Both the position numbers and the translations under genes were made by a program. From positions 1 to 48,591 of the forward strand of contig CAVFFT010000058.1 in assembly GCA_963621885.1 (NCBI GenBank): DNA of 48,591 bases. The letters run 5' to 3'. Shown here one piece after another: positions 38,396 through 45,592 of this stretch. Below the pieces are notes generated by a model that was not told the origin of the DNA, ran no database searches, and was given only the letters and a program-made list of their open reading frames with translations. Origin of the DNA: UMGS1519 sp963621885 (GTDB taxonomy: Bacteria > Actinomycetota > Coriobacteriia > Coriobacteriales > Eggerthellaceae). Position 1 is the first letter of the stretch. Each line of letters begins with the position of its first letter.

Positions 38396-41300
38396 CTACT
38401 CCTCTTCACCCTCGGTGCTCGCGGGAGCCGAACCGATGGAATCCAAGTCGATGCCGGCCAGCAGGTCGGAAATCTCGGATGTGATGTCGTTCAAGGCTTC
38501 TTCGTCTTCCTTGTCGGTCTTCGCGGCATCTTCTGCAAGCATGCCGAGAATGTCCTTGCCCTCATCATCGGTCTCGGCGAAAGCCGGATCGTCGTTCATG
38601 TCGATTGCCTGCTCGTCATCGCCTTCCAGCTCGACGTTCAAGCAGAGCGAACGCATCTCCTTCAGCAACACCTTGAAGCTTTCGGGGACTTCAGGCTCGG
38701 GAATGTTCTCGCCCTTCACGATGGCCTCGTAGCTCTTGACGCGGCCGACCGTATCGTCCGATTTCACTGTCAGGATCTCCTGCAGCACGTTGGAAGCGCC
38801 GTACGCGTACAGCGCCCACACTTCCATTTCGCCGAAGCGCTGACCGCCGAACTGCGCCTTGCCGCCCAGAGGCTGCTGCGTGATCAAGCTGTAAGGACCG
38901 GTCGAACGGGCATGGATCTTGTCGTCGACCATGTGGCCCAACTTCAGGAAGTACGGGAAGCCAACGGTGATGGGCTCGCGGAACGGCTCGCCGGTGCGGC
39001 CGTCGTAAAGTGTCGTCTTGCCGGTGGCGGACAGCTGCGGAACGAATTTGTCGATCGCCTTGTCGCCATACTTCGCATGGTTGATGTTGATGAGGTTCTT
39101 GTTGGCCTTCAGGATCACCTCGGAGATCTCGTCCTCGGTCGCGCCGTCGAATACCGGCGTCGACACGTAACGATTGCCGGGAACCGGCTCGTCGGTGTCC
39201 TCATCGGACCAGCCCCATTTCGCCGCCCAGCCAAGGTGGCATTCCATCAGCTGACCGACGTTCATACGAGAAGGTACGCCCAGGGGGTTCAGGATGACGT
39301 CGACCGGCGTGCCGTCTGCCAGGAAGGGCATGTCCTCAACCGGAAGAACGCGGCTGATAACACCCTTGTTACCATGACGGCCGGACAGCTTGTCGCCCTG
39401 CTGAACCTTACGCTTCTGAGCAACGTAGACACGAACCAGCTCATTCACGCCCGGTGCGAGGTCGTCGCCCGCCGCGCGACTCTGGTACTGGATGTCGATG
39501 ACGCGGCCACCGGCACCGTGCGGCACCTTCAACGAGGTGTCGCGCACCTCGCGAGCCTTCTCGCCGAAGATGGCGCGCAGCAGGCGCTCCTCGGCGGTGA
39601 GGTCGATCTCGCCCTTCGGCGTGACCTTGCCAACAAGCACGTCGCCCGGGCCGACCTCGGCGCCGATGCGGATGATACCGTCAGCATCGAGGTTCGCGGT
39701 CATGTCTTCGGACATGTTCGGAATCTCGCGGGTGATCTCCTCGGGACCAAGCTTCGTGTCGCGCGCGTCGAGCTCGTATTCCGAAATATGGATGCTCGTC
39801 AGGAGGTCCTCAGACACCACGCGCTCGGACACGACGATAGCGTCCTCGTAGTTGTAACCTTCCCACGGCATGTAGGCGATCATGAGGTTCTGGCCCAGAG
39901 CAAGCTCGCCATGGTCGACGGACGGACCGTCGGCAAGCACGTCGCCCGCCGCGACCTCGTCGCCCGGACGCACGAGCGGCTTGTGGTTCGTGCAGTAGCT
40001 CTGGTTGGAACGCTGGAACTTCGGGATGAGGTACTCGTCGTATTCCCCATCGTTGTTCTCGATGATGATGGTCTGGCCATCGACGTAGTCAACAACGCCG
40101 GCGTTCTGCGCGGTGATGAGCTCACCGGAGTCGACCGCGATGCGCTCCTCGATGCCAGTACCAACGAGCGGGGCATGCGGCTTGAGCAGCGGCACCGCCT
40201 GGCGCTGCATGTTCGAACCCATGAGGGCGCGGTTCGCGTCGTCGTGCTCGAGGAAGGGAATGAGCGACGTTGCGACGGATACCATCTGACGCGGGGAAAC
40301 GTCCATGTAGTCGACCTGGTCGACCGAAACCTCGCCCGGCTCGCCGAAGACGCCGTTCGCGTCCTTCATGCGGCACAGAATGCGGGTGCTCTTGACGAAC
40401 TTACCGTCGACCCAGGTACCGAACTCGCGGGTCTCCTCGTCGAAGCACTCGCTCGCCTGAGCGATAACGTAGTTCTCTTCGACATCGGCGGTCAGGTAGT
40501 CGACATCGTCGGTCACCTTGCCGTCGACAACGCGGCGGTACGGGGTCTCGATGAAGCCGTAGGAATTGACACGCGCGTAGGTCGCGAGCGAACCGATAAG
40601 GCCGATGTTCGGGCCTTCAGGCGTTTCAATCGGGCACATGCGGCCGTAGTGGGAGGTGTGAACGTCGCGGACTTCGAAGCCTGCGCGCTCACGCGACAGA
40701 CCGCCGGGGCCCAGTGCGGAAAGACGACGCTTGTGCGTGATGCCCGCTGCCGGGTTCGACTGGTCCATGAACTGGGACAGCTGCGAGGAGCCGAAGAACT
40801 CCTTGATGGCCGCCACGATCGGGCGGATGTTCATCAGGCTCGTCGGCGTGATCTCATCGGGATCCTGCATGCTCATACGCTCGCGCACGACGCGCTCGAT
40901 GCGCGAAAGGCCGATGCGGAACTGGTTCTGGATCAGCTCGCCAACCGTGCGGATGCGGCGGTTGCCGAAATGGTCGATGTCGTCGGTGGTGTAGCCCTCT
41001 TCGCCATCATGCAGCGCGACGATGTACTTCATGGTCGCCACGATGTCGTCAGTGGTGAGCGTCGAGCTCTCGATGTCGGCGCCGCCATGGAGCTTCTGGT
41101 TGATCTTGTAACGACCGACCTTCGCCAGGTTGTAGCGCTGCGGGTTGAAGAAGAGACCCTCAAGCAGCGTGCGGGCGGAGTCGATGGTCGCCGGCTCGCC
41201 GGGACGGAAGCGCTTGTAGAGCTCGATGAGCGCTTCTTCCTTGGTGGTCGCGGGATCGCGCTCGAGGGTGCGGAGCACCATCTCGGAGCTGCCGAGAATG

Positions 41301-41938
41301 TCGATGATCTCCTCGCGCGTTTCAGCCAGGCCAAGAGCGCGCAGCATCAGGGTTGCCGGCTGCTTGCGCTTGCGGTCGATACGCACGGAAAGCACGTCGC
41401 GCTTGTCGGTCTCGAACTCGAGCCAGCTGCCGCGGCTCGGGATGACCTTCGCGTTGTACACGAGCTTGTTGGAAGGACGCTCATGCTCGGCGGAGAAGTA
41501 CACGCCGGGAGAACGGACGAGCTGGGACACGATGACGCGCTCAGTGCCGTTGATGATGAAGGTGCCCTGCGGCGTCATCATCGGGAAGTCGCCCATGAAG
41601 ACTTCCTGCTCCTTGATCTCGCCCGTCAAGCGGTTGATGAAGCGAATCTGAGCATAGAGCGGTGCCTGGAAGGAGCAATCGCGCCTCCGGCACTCTTCGA
41701 CGGTGAATTTCGGGTCGCCGAAATAGTAGTCGCCGAATTCGACGCACATGTCTTTCGTCGTGCTCTCGATGGGACTGATATCCGCAAGTGTCGCACCGAG
41801 GCCCTCATTTTTAAACCAATCAAAGCTGTCCGTCTGGATAGCGATGAGGTTGGGGACATCCATAACCGGTGGAATCTTCGCGAAGCTGGTCCGTTCCCTA
41901 TAATACCTGTTGGGAACCGTTTTTATTGACTGCGCCAC
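38396..41938 (-). CDS. rpoB: RNA polymerase beta subunit
   Basis: 1180 aa, a typical actinobacterial length. Core motifs include GTFIINGTERVIVSQLVRSPGVYF, the rifampicin pocket SSQLSQFMDQ...THKRRLSALGPGG, MCPIETPEGPNIGLIG, NLMIAYMPWEGYNYEDAI and RQKRKVQ-type QKRKVQQGDKLSGRHGNKG. The C-terminus ends in an acidic tail of about 75 residues. GTG start at 41938 has AAGGAGG 9 nt upstream. In the rifampicin pocket, E. coli positions 518, 521 and 522 (N, L, S) are S, A, A here. Followed by rpoC after 2 nt. Confidence 0.99.
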   Translation of the reverse strand: MAQSIKTVPNRYYRERTSFAKIPPVMDVPNLIAIQTDSFDWFKNEGLGATLADISPIESTTKDMCVEFGDYYFGDPKFTVEECRRRDCSFQAPLYAQIRFINRLTGEIKEQEVFMGDFPMMTPQGTFIINGTERVIVSQLVRSPGVYFSAEHERPSNKLVYNAKVIPSRGSWLEFETDKRDVLSVRIDRKRKQPATLMLRALGLAETREEIIDILGSSEMVLRTLERDPATTKEEALIELYKRFRPGEPATIDSARTLLEGLFFNPQRYNLAKVGRYKINQKLHGGADIESSTLTTDDIVATMKYIVALHDGEEGYTTDDIDHFGNRRIRTVGELIQNQFRIGLSRIERVVRERMSMQDPDEITPTSLMNIRPIVAAIKEFFGSSQLSQFMDQSNPAAGITHKRRLSALGPGGLSRERAGFEVRDVHTSHYGRMCPIETPEGPNIGLIGSLATYARVNSYGFIETPYRRVVDGKVTDDVDYLTADVEENYVIAQASECFDEETREFGTWVDGKFVKSTRILCRMKDANGVFGEPGEVSVDQVDYMDVSPRQMVSVATSLIPFLEHDDANRALMGSNMQRQAVPLLKPHAPLVGTGIEERIAVDSGELITAQNAGVVDYVDGQTIIIENNDGEYDEYLIPKFQRSNQSYCTNHKPLVRPGDEVAAGDVLADGPSVDHGELALGQNLMIAYMPWEGYNYEDAIVVSERVVSEDLLTSIHISEYELDARDTKLGPEEITREIPNMSEDMTANLDADGIIRIGAEVGPGDVLVGKVTPKGEIDLTAEERLLRAIFGEKAREVRDTSLKVPHGAGGRVIDIQYQSRAAGDDLAPGVNELVRVYVAQKRKVQQGDKLSGRHGNKGVISRVLPVEDMPFLADGTPVDVILNPLGVPSRMNVGQLMECHLGWAAKWGWSDEDTDEPVPGNRYVSTPVFDGATEDEISEVILKANKNLININHAKYGDKAIDKFVPQLSATGKTTLYDGRTGEPFREPITVGFPYFLKLGHMVDDKIHARSTGPYSLITQQPLGGKAQFGGQRFGEMEVWALYAYGASNVLQEILTVKSDDTVGRVKSYEAIVKGENIPEPEVPESFKVLLKEMRSLCLNVELEGDDEQAIDMNDDPAFAETDDEGKDILGMLAEDAAKTDKEDEEALNDITSEISDLLAGIDLDSIGSAPASTEGEEE

Positions 41939-41993
41939 TTGTTGGTTCCTCCTTCAATAAAAGGACTGATTCTGCGAAAAGACGCAAGGTACT

Positions 41994-42022
41994 AAGATAG
42001 TTACGCTATAGTGGCAAGTCAA
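41994..42022 (-). promoter_or_regulatory. rpoBC promoter
   Basis: TTGACT (42022-42017), exactly 17 bp, TATCTT (41999-41994) on the - strand, with an A/T block at 42023-42032 upstream that could be an UP element. The leader to the GTG start is about 49 nt. Confidence 0.85.
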
Positions 42023-42032
42023 GAAATTTTTT

Positions 42033-42115
42033 TAGCAAGTGTGTAGTTTCCTTGCTATTTTTGGCGATTCATCTGCGTTTTCCTTCGCCAAAATTTTTCG
42101 GAATCGCGGCGATTC
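42033..42115. promoter_or_regulatory. Three stacked perfect inverted repeats upstream of the rpoBC promoter
   Basis: TAGCAAG/CTTGCTA (42033-42039, 42051-42057); TTTTGGCGA/TCGCCAAAA (42059-42067, 42085-42093); GAATCGC-G-GCGATTC (42101-42115). All arms are perfect and lie between the yacP terminator and the -35. Confidence 0.7.
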
Positions 42116-42122
42116 TCGCGGG

Positions 42123-42146
42123 AAAAACGCGCCGATGGCGCAAAAA
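42123..42146 (-). terminator. Terminator after yacP
   Basis: GCGCC-ATC-GGCGC followed by GTTTTTCCC on the - strand, directly after the yacP stop. Confidence 0.85.
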
Positions 42147-42683
42147 TCAGCGTCCGTCGCGCAAGGCCTTCAATTTCGCAAGCGTATCCGCGTCGATGCG
42201 CTCGCCCAAAGTCATCTTGCGCGCCACCTTTGGCGCCTCGTCTTCGCGCACATCCTCTTCGAGCATTTCGATCTCGCGCGAGAAGCCGTTCGCGCTCATG
42301 CGGTCGACGCCGCCGCCGAAAACGGTGTCCTGGATGGTCGCATCGCTTGTCACCACCATCACTTCGAGGCCGCGCGTGCGGCCCTCGTGCGCCAGGCGCT
42401 CAATCACCTTGTCGGCCGAGGAGCCCGCCGGCGAAAACATCATCTTCACGCGGCCGACCGATTCCACCGCGCCTTCGGAATACTCGTTGCCGCCACCATC
42501 GTAGACAACGTAGGCCTCCCAGGTGTTCCCCGCGAAATTGACCACGTCGTTGATAAGCCGCTCGCGGGCGGTGTTGAAAGAGTCGTCGGTATAGTCCGGT
42601 CCCGCGATGCTCTTGTATCGCCTTCCCGAGCGAAGCACATTGTAGCCGTCGACAATGAGCATTCTTTTCCGCCGCTGCGCCAT
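42147..42683 (-). CDS. NYN/PIN-domain endoribonuclease, YacP (Rae1) family
   Basis: 178 aa. The N-terminal MLIVDGYNVLRS (8-19) is the NYN/PIN active-site strand, and other acidic residues follow in VVYDGGGNEYSEG, GSSADKVIERLA and VVTSDATIQDTV. B. subtilis YacP/Rae1 is a ribosome-associated mRNA endonuclease; the same activity is inferred. ATG at 42683, AAGGGG 9 nt upstream. It follows rlmB by 25 nt, as in Bacillus (rlmB-yacP). The basic C-terminal tail is short. Confidence 0.92.
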   Translation of the reverse strand: MAQRRKRMLIVDGYNVLRSGRRYKSIAGPDYTDDSFNTARERLINDVVNFAGNTWEAYVVYDGGGNEYSEGAVESVGRVKMMFSPAGSSADKVIERLAHEGRTRGLEVMVVTSDATIQDTVFGGGVDRMSANGFSREIEMLEEDVREDEAPKVARKMTLGERIDADTLAKLKALRDGR

Positions 42684-42708
42684 GTTCCGAAGCCCCTTCT
42701 ACCGCTGT

Positions 42709-43458
42709 CTAGCGCTTCCAGTTTTGGCGAAGCCATTCGTACATGAGCGCCGTCGCCGCCTGCGCGACGTTCAGGCTCGCGACCTCGCCCACCTGGGGCA
42801 GGGACACGAGGAAATCGCACTTTTCCCAGGTCCGCTGCGCGAGACCCGTCGCCTCGTTGCCCATGACAAGCGCGATGCGGCCCGCGAAATTGGCATCCCA
42901 GACCGTCTCGGAACCCCGCTCGCTTGCGCCGGCAACCCAAAAGCCCGCCTCTTTCAGGCGGTCCATCGTCGCCGCGAGATTGGCGACCTGCGCGACGGGA
43001 ATATGCGTGATGGCGCCCGCGCTGCTCTTGTAGGTCGTCGCGGTCACATGGGCGCTACGCTTGTTGGGAATGACGATGCCGCTCGCGCCGACAATTTCGG
43101 CGGAACGCGCGATGGCACCCAGATTGCCCGCGTCATTGATGTGGTCGAGCACGATGACGAGAGCGCGGCCATTCGCCTCGAAGTCCGCCTGCGCCCGGTC
43201 GATAAGCTCGCCAATGCCCAGATAGCCGAAGGCCTTCGCCCGCGCCATGACGCCCTGATGCGATCCGCGCGCGGACTTCTCGTCGAGCACGTGGCGAGGC
43301 ACGCGCTTCACGGGAACATTCTGCTGGCGGCATTTCCGCTCAACGGTTTCGAGAAGGCTGTCCGATTTCAGGTTGTCGGCAACCAGGACGGAATCGATGG
43401 GCACCCCGTGTGTGAGCGCCTCGATGACCGGTCGCTTGCCTTCTATGTAATCCGCCAT
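42709..43458 (-). CDS. rlmB: 23S rRNA 2'-O-methyltransferase, RlmB/SpoU family
   Basis: 249 aa. N-terminal substrate-binding domain (YIEGKRPVIEALTHG), then the SPOUT knot: motif 1 DHINDAGNLGAIARSAE, motif 2 ALVMGNEATGL, motif 3 LPQVGEVASLNVAQAATALMYE. The family methylates ribose in 23S rRNA (or tRNA); the exact target is inferred. ATG at 43458 with GGAGGA about 3-6 nt upstream. First gene of the rlmB-yacP pair. Confidence 0.94.
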   Translation of the reverse strand: MADYIEGKRPVIEALTHGVPIDSVLVADNLKSDSLLETVERKCRQQNVPVKRVPRHVLDEKSARGSHQGVMARAKAFGYLGIGELIDRAQADFEANGRALVIVLDHINDAGNLGAIARSAEIVGASGIVIPNKRSAHVTATTYKSSAGAITHIPVAQVANLAATMDRLKEAGFWVAGASERGSETVWDANFAGRIALVMGNEATGLAQRTWEKCDFLVSLPQVGEVASLNVAQAATALMYEWLRQNWKR

Positions 43459-43792
43459 GAATCCTCCGTTATCGGTTTCCTGTTCGCGCTGTCGCGCGTA
43501 TCGTCGCGAGCGTTCATTTGCGTTGTGGCGCGCCGAAGCGAACGCTCATTCGCGTGCTGTCAACGCCGCCGTGGACGTTTTCGCACGCGCTCTCGCTAAC
43601 GCCATCGCGAGTGTTCACGCGAGCGCCGCCATTCACGCTGTTCGCTTTTAAAGCCATAGTATCAGGCGACGGGGCCTCGGGTGAACGGCAAGGCCCGCCC
43701 CCGACGGGAAACTCACGCGAAAGCACAATTCCAAATGTGCAAATGTCACCACAAAATTGCCGCGCGGGAATGAATTGACTAAAATGCGGGGC
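43459..43792. other. Divergent intergenic region between rlmB and the phosphoesterase gene
   Basis: About 330 bp without a gene. The rlmB side carries degenerate copies of GCGARYGTTCA followed by CGCG (43506, 43538 and 43607 start points, the first two 32 bp apart). The right end holds the phosphoesterase promoter. Confidence 0.55.
43757..43785 (+). promoter_or_regulatory. Phosphoesterase promoter placed for a leaderless transcript
   Basis: TTGCCG (43757-43762), exactly 17 bp, TAAAAT (43780-43785). Seven to eight bases after the -10 is the A of the ATG at 43793, which predicts an mRNA starting at its own start codon. Confidence 0.65.
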
Positions 43793-44389
43793 ATGATTTT
43801 AGGCATTATCTCAGACATACACGGACAGCTTCCTGAAAGCGTTCATGAAGCATTCCGTCATTGCGGCGCAATCATCAACGCAGGTGACACCTGCAGCGAA
43901 TCCGTGATGAGGGAGCTCGAGTCGATCGCCCCCACCGTTTCCGTGTACGGCAATTGCGATCGTCATTACGACTACGGCAAAACGGTTCATGATGTCGCGC
44001 GACCCAGCTTTATGGGCGTACGCTTCTACGTCGTGCATAAGCCGGAAGACATTCCCGCCGAGCTGCCCGCCGGCACGCGCGTCGTGATAAGCGGCCACAC
44101 GCATGTCCCGCTGCGCAAAGACGAGAACGGCGTGCTCTTCCTGAACCCCGGCTCCCCGACCGATCCGCGCGATGGCAGCAGGCCGAGCGTCATGACCGTC
44201 GAAGTGGATGAGCGGGAGGTCTACGACGTCCAGCAGATCATTCTCACGCCGTATGGTCCGATGGCGGAAAACGACGATGCCGGCACACGCGGCAGCAACC
44301 GCTGGGAAAGCCTCGACGGCTTCGGATTCGGATCAGAAGATCTGAGCGATCACATGCATATCGATTTGGGAGAACTGACCGAGTTCTAG
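43793..44389 (+). CDS. YfcE-type metallophosphoesterase
   Basis: 198 aa. Starts MILGIISDIHGQLPE, which matches the usual beginning of the family; SDIHG, NAGDT, YGNCDRH, SGHTHVP and NPGS supply the binuclear metal site. YfcE members hydrolyse phosphodiesters; the cellular substrate is not known. A C-terminal tail of about 30 residues (ENDDAGTRGSNRW...) is additional. The start at 43793 is preferred over ATG 43784 because no Shine-Dalgarno fits either, while a promoter is spaced for leaderless transcription at 43793. One of only two + strand genes. Confidence 0.9.
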   Translation: MILGIISDIHGQLPESVHEAFRHCGAIINAGDTCSESVMRELESIAPTVSVYGNCDRHYDYGKTVHDVARPSFMGVRFYVVHKPEDIPAELPAGTRVVISGHTHVPLRKDENGVLFLNPGSPTDPRDGSRPSVMTVEVDEREVYDVQQIILTPYGPMAENDDAGTRGSNRWESLDGFGFGSEDLSDHMHIDLGELTEF

Positions 44390-44467
44390 TTTCGCGCTTC
44401 GCCGCGCGGGACGCTACCCGCCTTCTCGCTGCGAGTTTTCGCACGAGATTCTATAAAACGCACTTCG

Positions 44468-44490
44468 GGCCCCGCCTCGCGGGGCCTTTG
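44468..44490 (+). terminator. Terminator after the phosphoesterase gene
   Basis: GGCCCCGC-CTC-GCGGGGCC followed by TTTGTTG. Confidence 0.85.
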
Positions 44491-44499
44491 TTGATGCGC

Positions 44500-44522
44500 G
44501 AAAATCAGCGAGCGCTCTCGCT
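44500..44522 (-). terminator. Terminator after ubiX
   Basis: AGCGAG-AGCG-CTCGCT followed by GATTTTC on the - strand; convergent with the phosphoesterase terminator. Confidence 0.65.
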
Positions 44523-44559
44523 CGCCGGGCACGAACAGGGTTTCAGGATTGCCCGCCCC

Positions 44560-45186
44560 TTATGCCATATGAATGGGAGCGCGTTTCGGATCGCGCTCGG
44601 GATTCGGGCGCGGCGGCTCATCCTCGCCCCAATGGTAGGAGGGCACCGCAATTCCCAAGGGCTTGAGCATCTTCGCAACGATGTGGTGCTCCATCTCGGC
44701 GATGGTCGTGGGATTCATATACCAGGTCATGACCGGCGGCATCACCCACACCTGAGGCAGACTCGCAAGCGTCGACATGTTCGCCAGATGGATGGGAGAA
44801 AGCGGCGTTTCGCGGACGGCAAGCACGAGCGGGCGCTTCTCCTTCACGCACACATCCGCCGCACGCAGAAGCAGATTGTCCGAGAAGCCGTGCGCGATGC
44901 CCGCCGCGCTCTTCATGCTGCAAGGGACAACCACCATGCCCACCGTATCGAAGGTGCCGCTCGCAATGGCGGCATCAAGCGGATTCCCCTGGTAATACAC
45001 ATCGGCAAGCGCGACGAGCTCATCGAAAGACGAATCGAGCTCGTATTCGGCGGTGAGCAGGGCATTCTCCGTCGCGACCAGATGCGTTTCGACATCGGGC
45101 ATATCGTGGAGAACCGCAAGGGTGCGCCGGGCAAGCGGCAAACCACTCGCACCCGTCACGCCGACAACAACCCGCTTCTTAGGCAT
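44560..45186 (-). CDS. ubiX: Flavin prenyltransferase, UbiX family
   Basis: Attaches dimethylallyl to FMN to make prenylated FMN, the cofactor of UbiD-type decarboxylases. 208 aa. It shows VTGASGLPLARR (9-20), the FMN/phosphate loop PCSMKSAAGIAHGFSDNLLLRAADV, and RETPLSPIHLANM. The C-terminus has a Pro/Arg-rich tail (DEPPRPNPERDPKR). ATG at 45186 overlaps the end of the upstream LpdD-like gene by 8 bp, with GAGGAGG as SD. No ubiD/lpdC is in the window, so the client decarboxylase is unknown. Confidence 0.95.
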   Translation of the reverse strand: MPKKRVVVGVTGASGLPLARRTLAVLHDMPDVETHLVATENALLTAEYELDSSFDELVALADVYYQGNPLDAAIASGTFDTVGMVVVPCSMKSAAGIAHGFSDNLLLRAADVCVKEKRPLVLAVRETPLSPIHLANMSTLASLPQVWVMPPVMTWYMNPTTIAEMEHHIVAKMLKPLGIAVPSYHWGEDEPPRPNPERDPKRAPIHMA

Positions 45187-45556
45187 GATGAGCCTCCTCG
45201 TACCATGCGCATATCCGCTGCGCCGCCTCGTCTACCACACCCTGAATCGCCGCGATCTGCGCGGGGGTCGCGCCATCCACATGCACGCCCGCGACGCAAA
45301 CGACCGCGCAATCCAAGCGCGCGGCAAGCGCATGCGCCAGCGGATTCGCGAGAAAATCGTCCTTGTGGCCCATCCGGTTCAGCGTCGAGGTGGTCGCGCT
45401 ACGACCGACGCCCGTCAGGCTTTCGCGCGGCAGGGCCATGGCGGTGCTGCCCACGTGGCCCGCATCGCCACCCTGAAGCGTCACCACCAGGTCGTTTCCC
45501 ATTTCCAGAACGCGGCATTCAACCGCGATTCCGCAAGCGTCCAGCGTGAAGTCCAC
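45179..45556 (-). CDS. LpdD-like small protein paired with ubiX
   Basis: 125 aa. Conserved-looking segments are GGDAGHVGSTAMALP (29-43), MGHKDDFLANPLAHALA (62-78) and CVAGVHVDGATPAQI (87-101). I recognise this pattern as the small protein that accompanies UbiX/UbiD systems (LpdD, proposed prenyl-FMN chaperone). That recognition is from memory, not a search. GTG start at 45556 with AAGGAG 5 nt upstream; its stop overlaps the ubiX start. It is cytoplasmic, with no membrane segment. Confidence 0.7.
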   Translation of the reverse strand: MDFTLDACGIAVECRVLEMGNDLVVTLQGGDAGHVGSTAMALPRESLTGVGRSATTSTLNRMGHKDDFLANPLAHALAARLDCAVVCVAGVHVDGATPAQIAAIQGVVDEAAQRICAWYEEAHHA

Positions 45557-45592
45557 GTCGGCTCCTTATTCCTTTTGCCGCAGCTGTTCCTT

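Noticed and set aside
38912..41929. Long + strand open frame opposite rpoB
   Set aside because: Same reason: shadow of rpoB with no ribosome site or family resemblance.
43535..43563. Perfect TTGACA on the - strand upstream of rlmB
   Set aside because: The hexamer 17-18 bp downstream is CGCTTC/GCTTCG, with no -10 resemblance.
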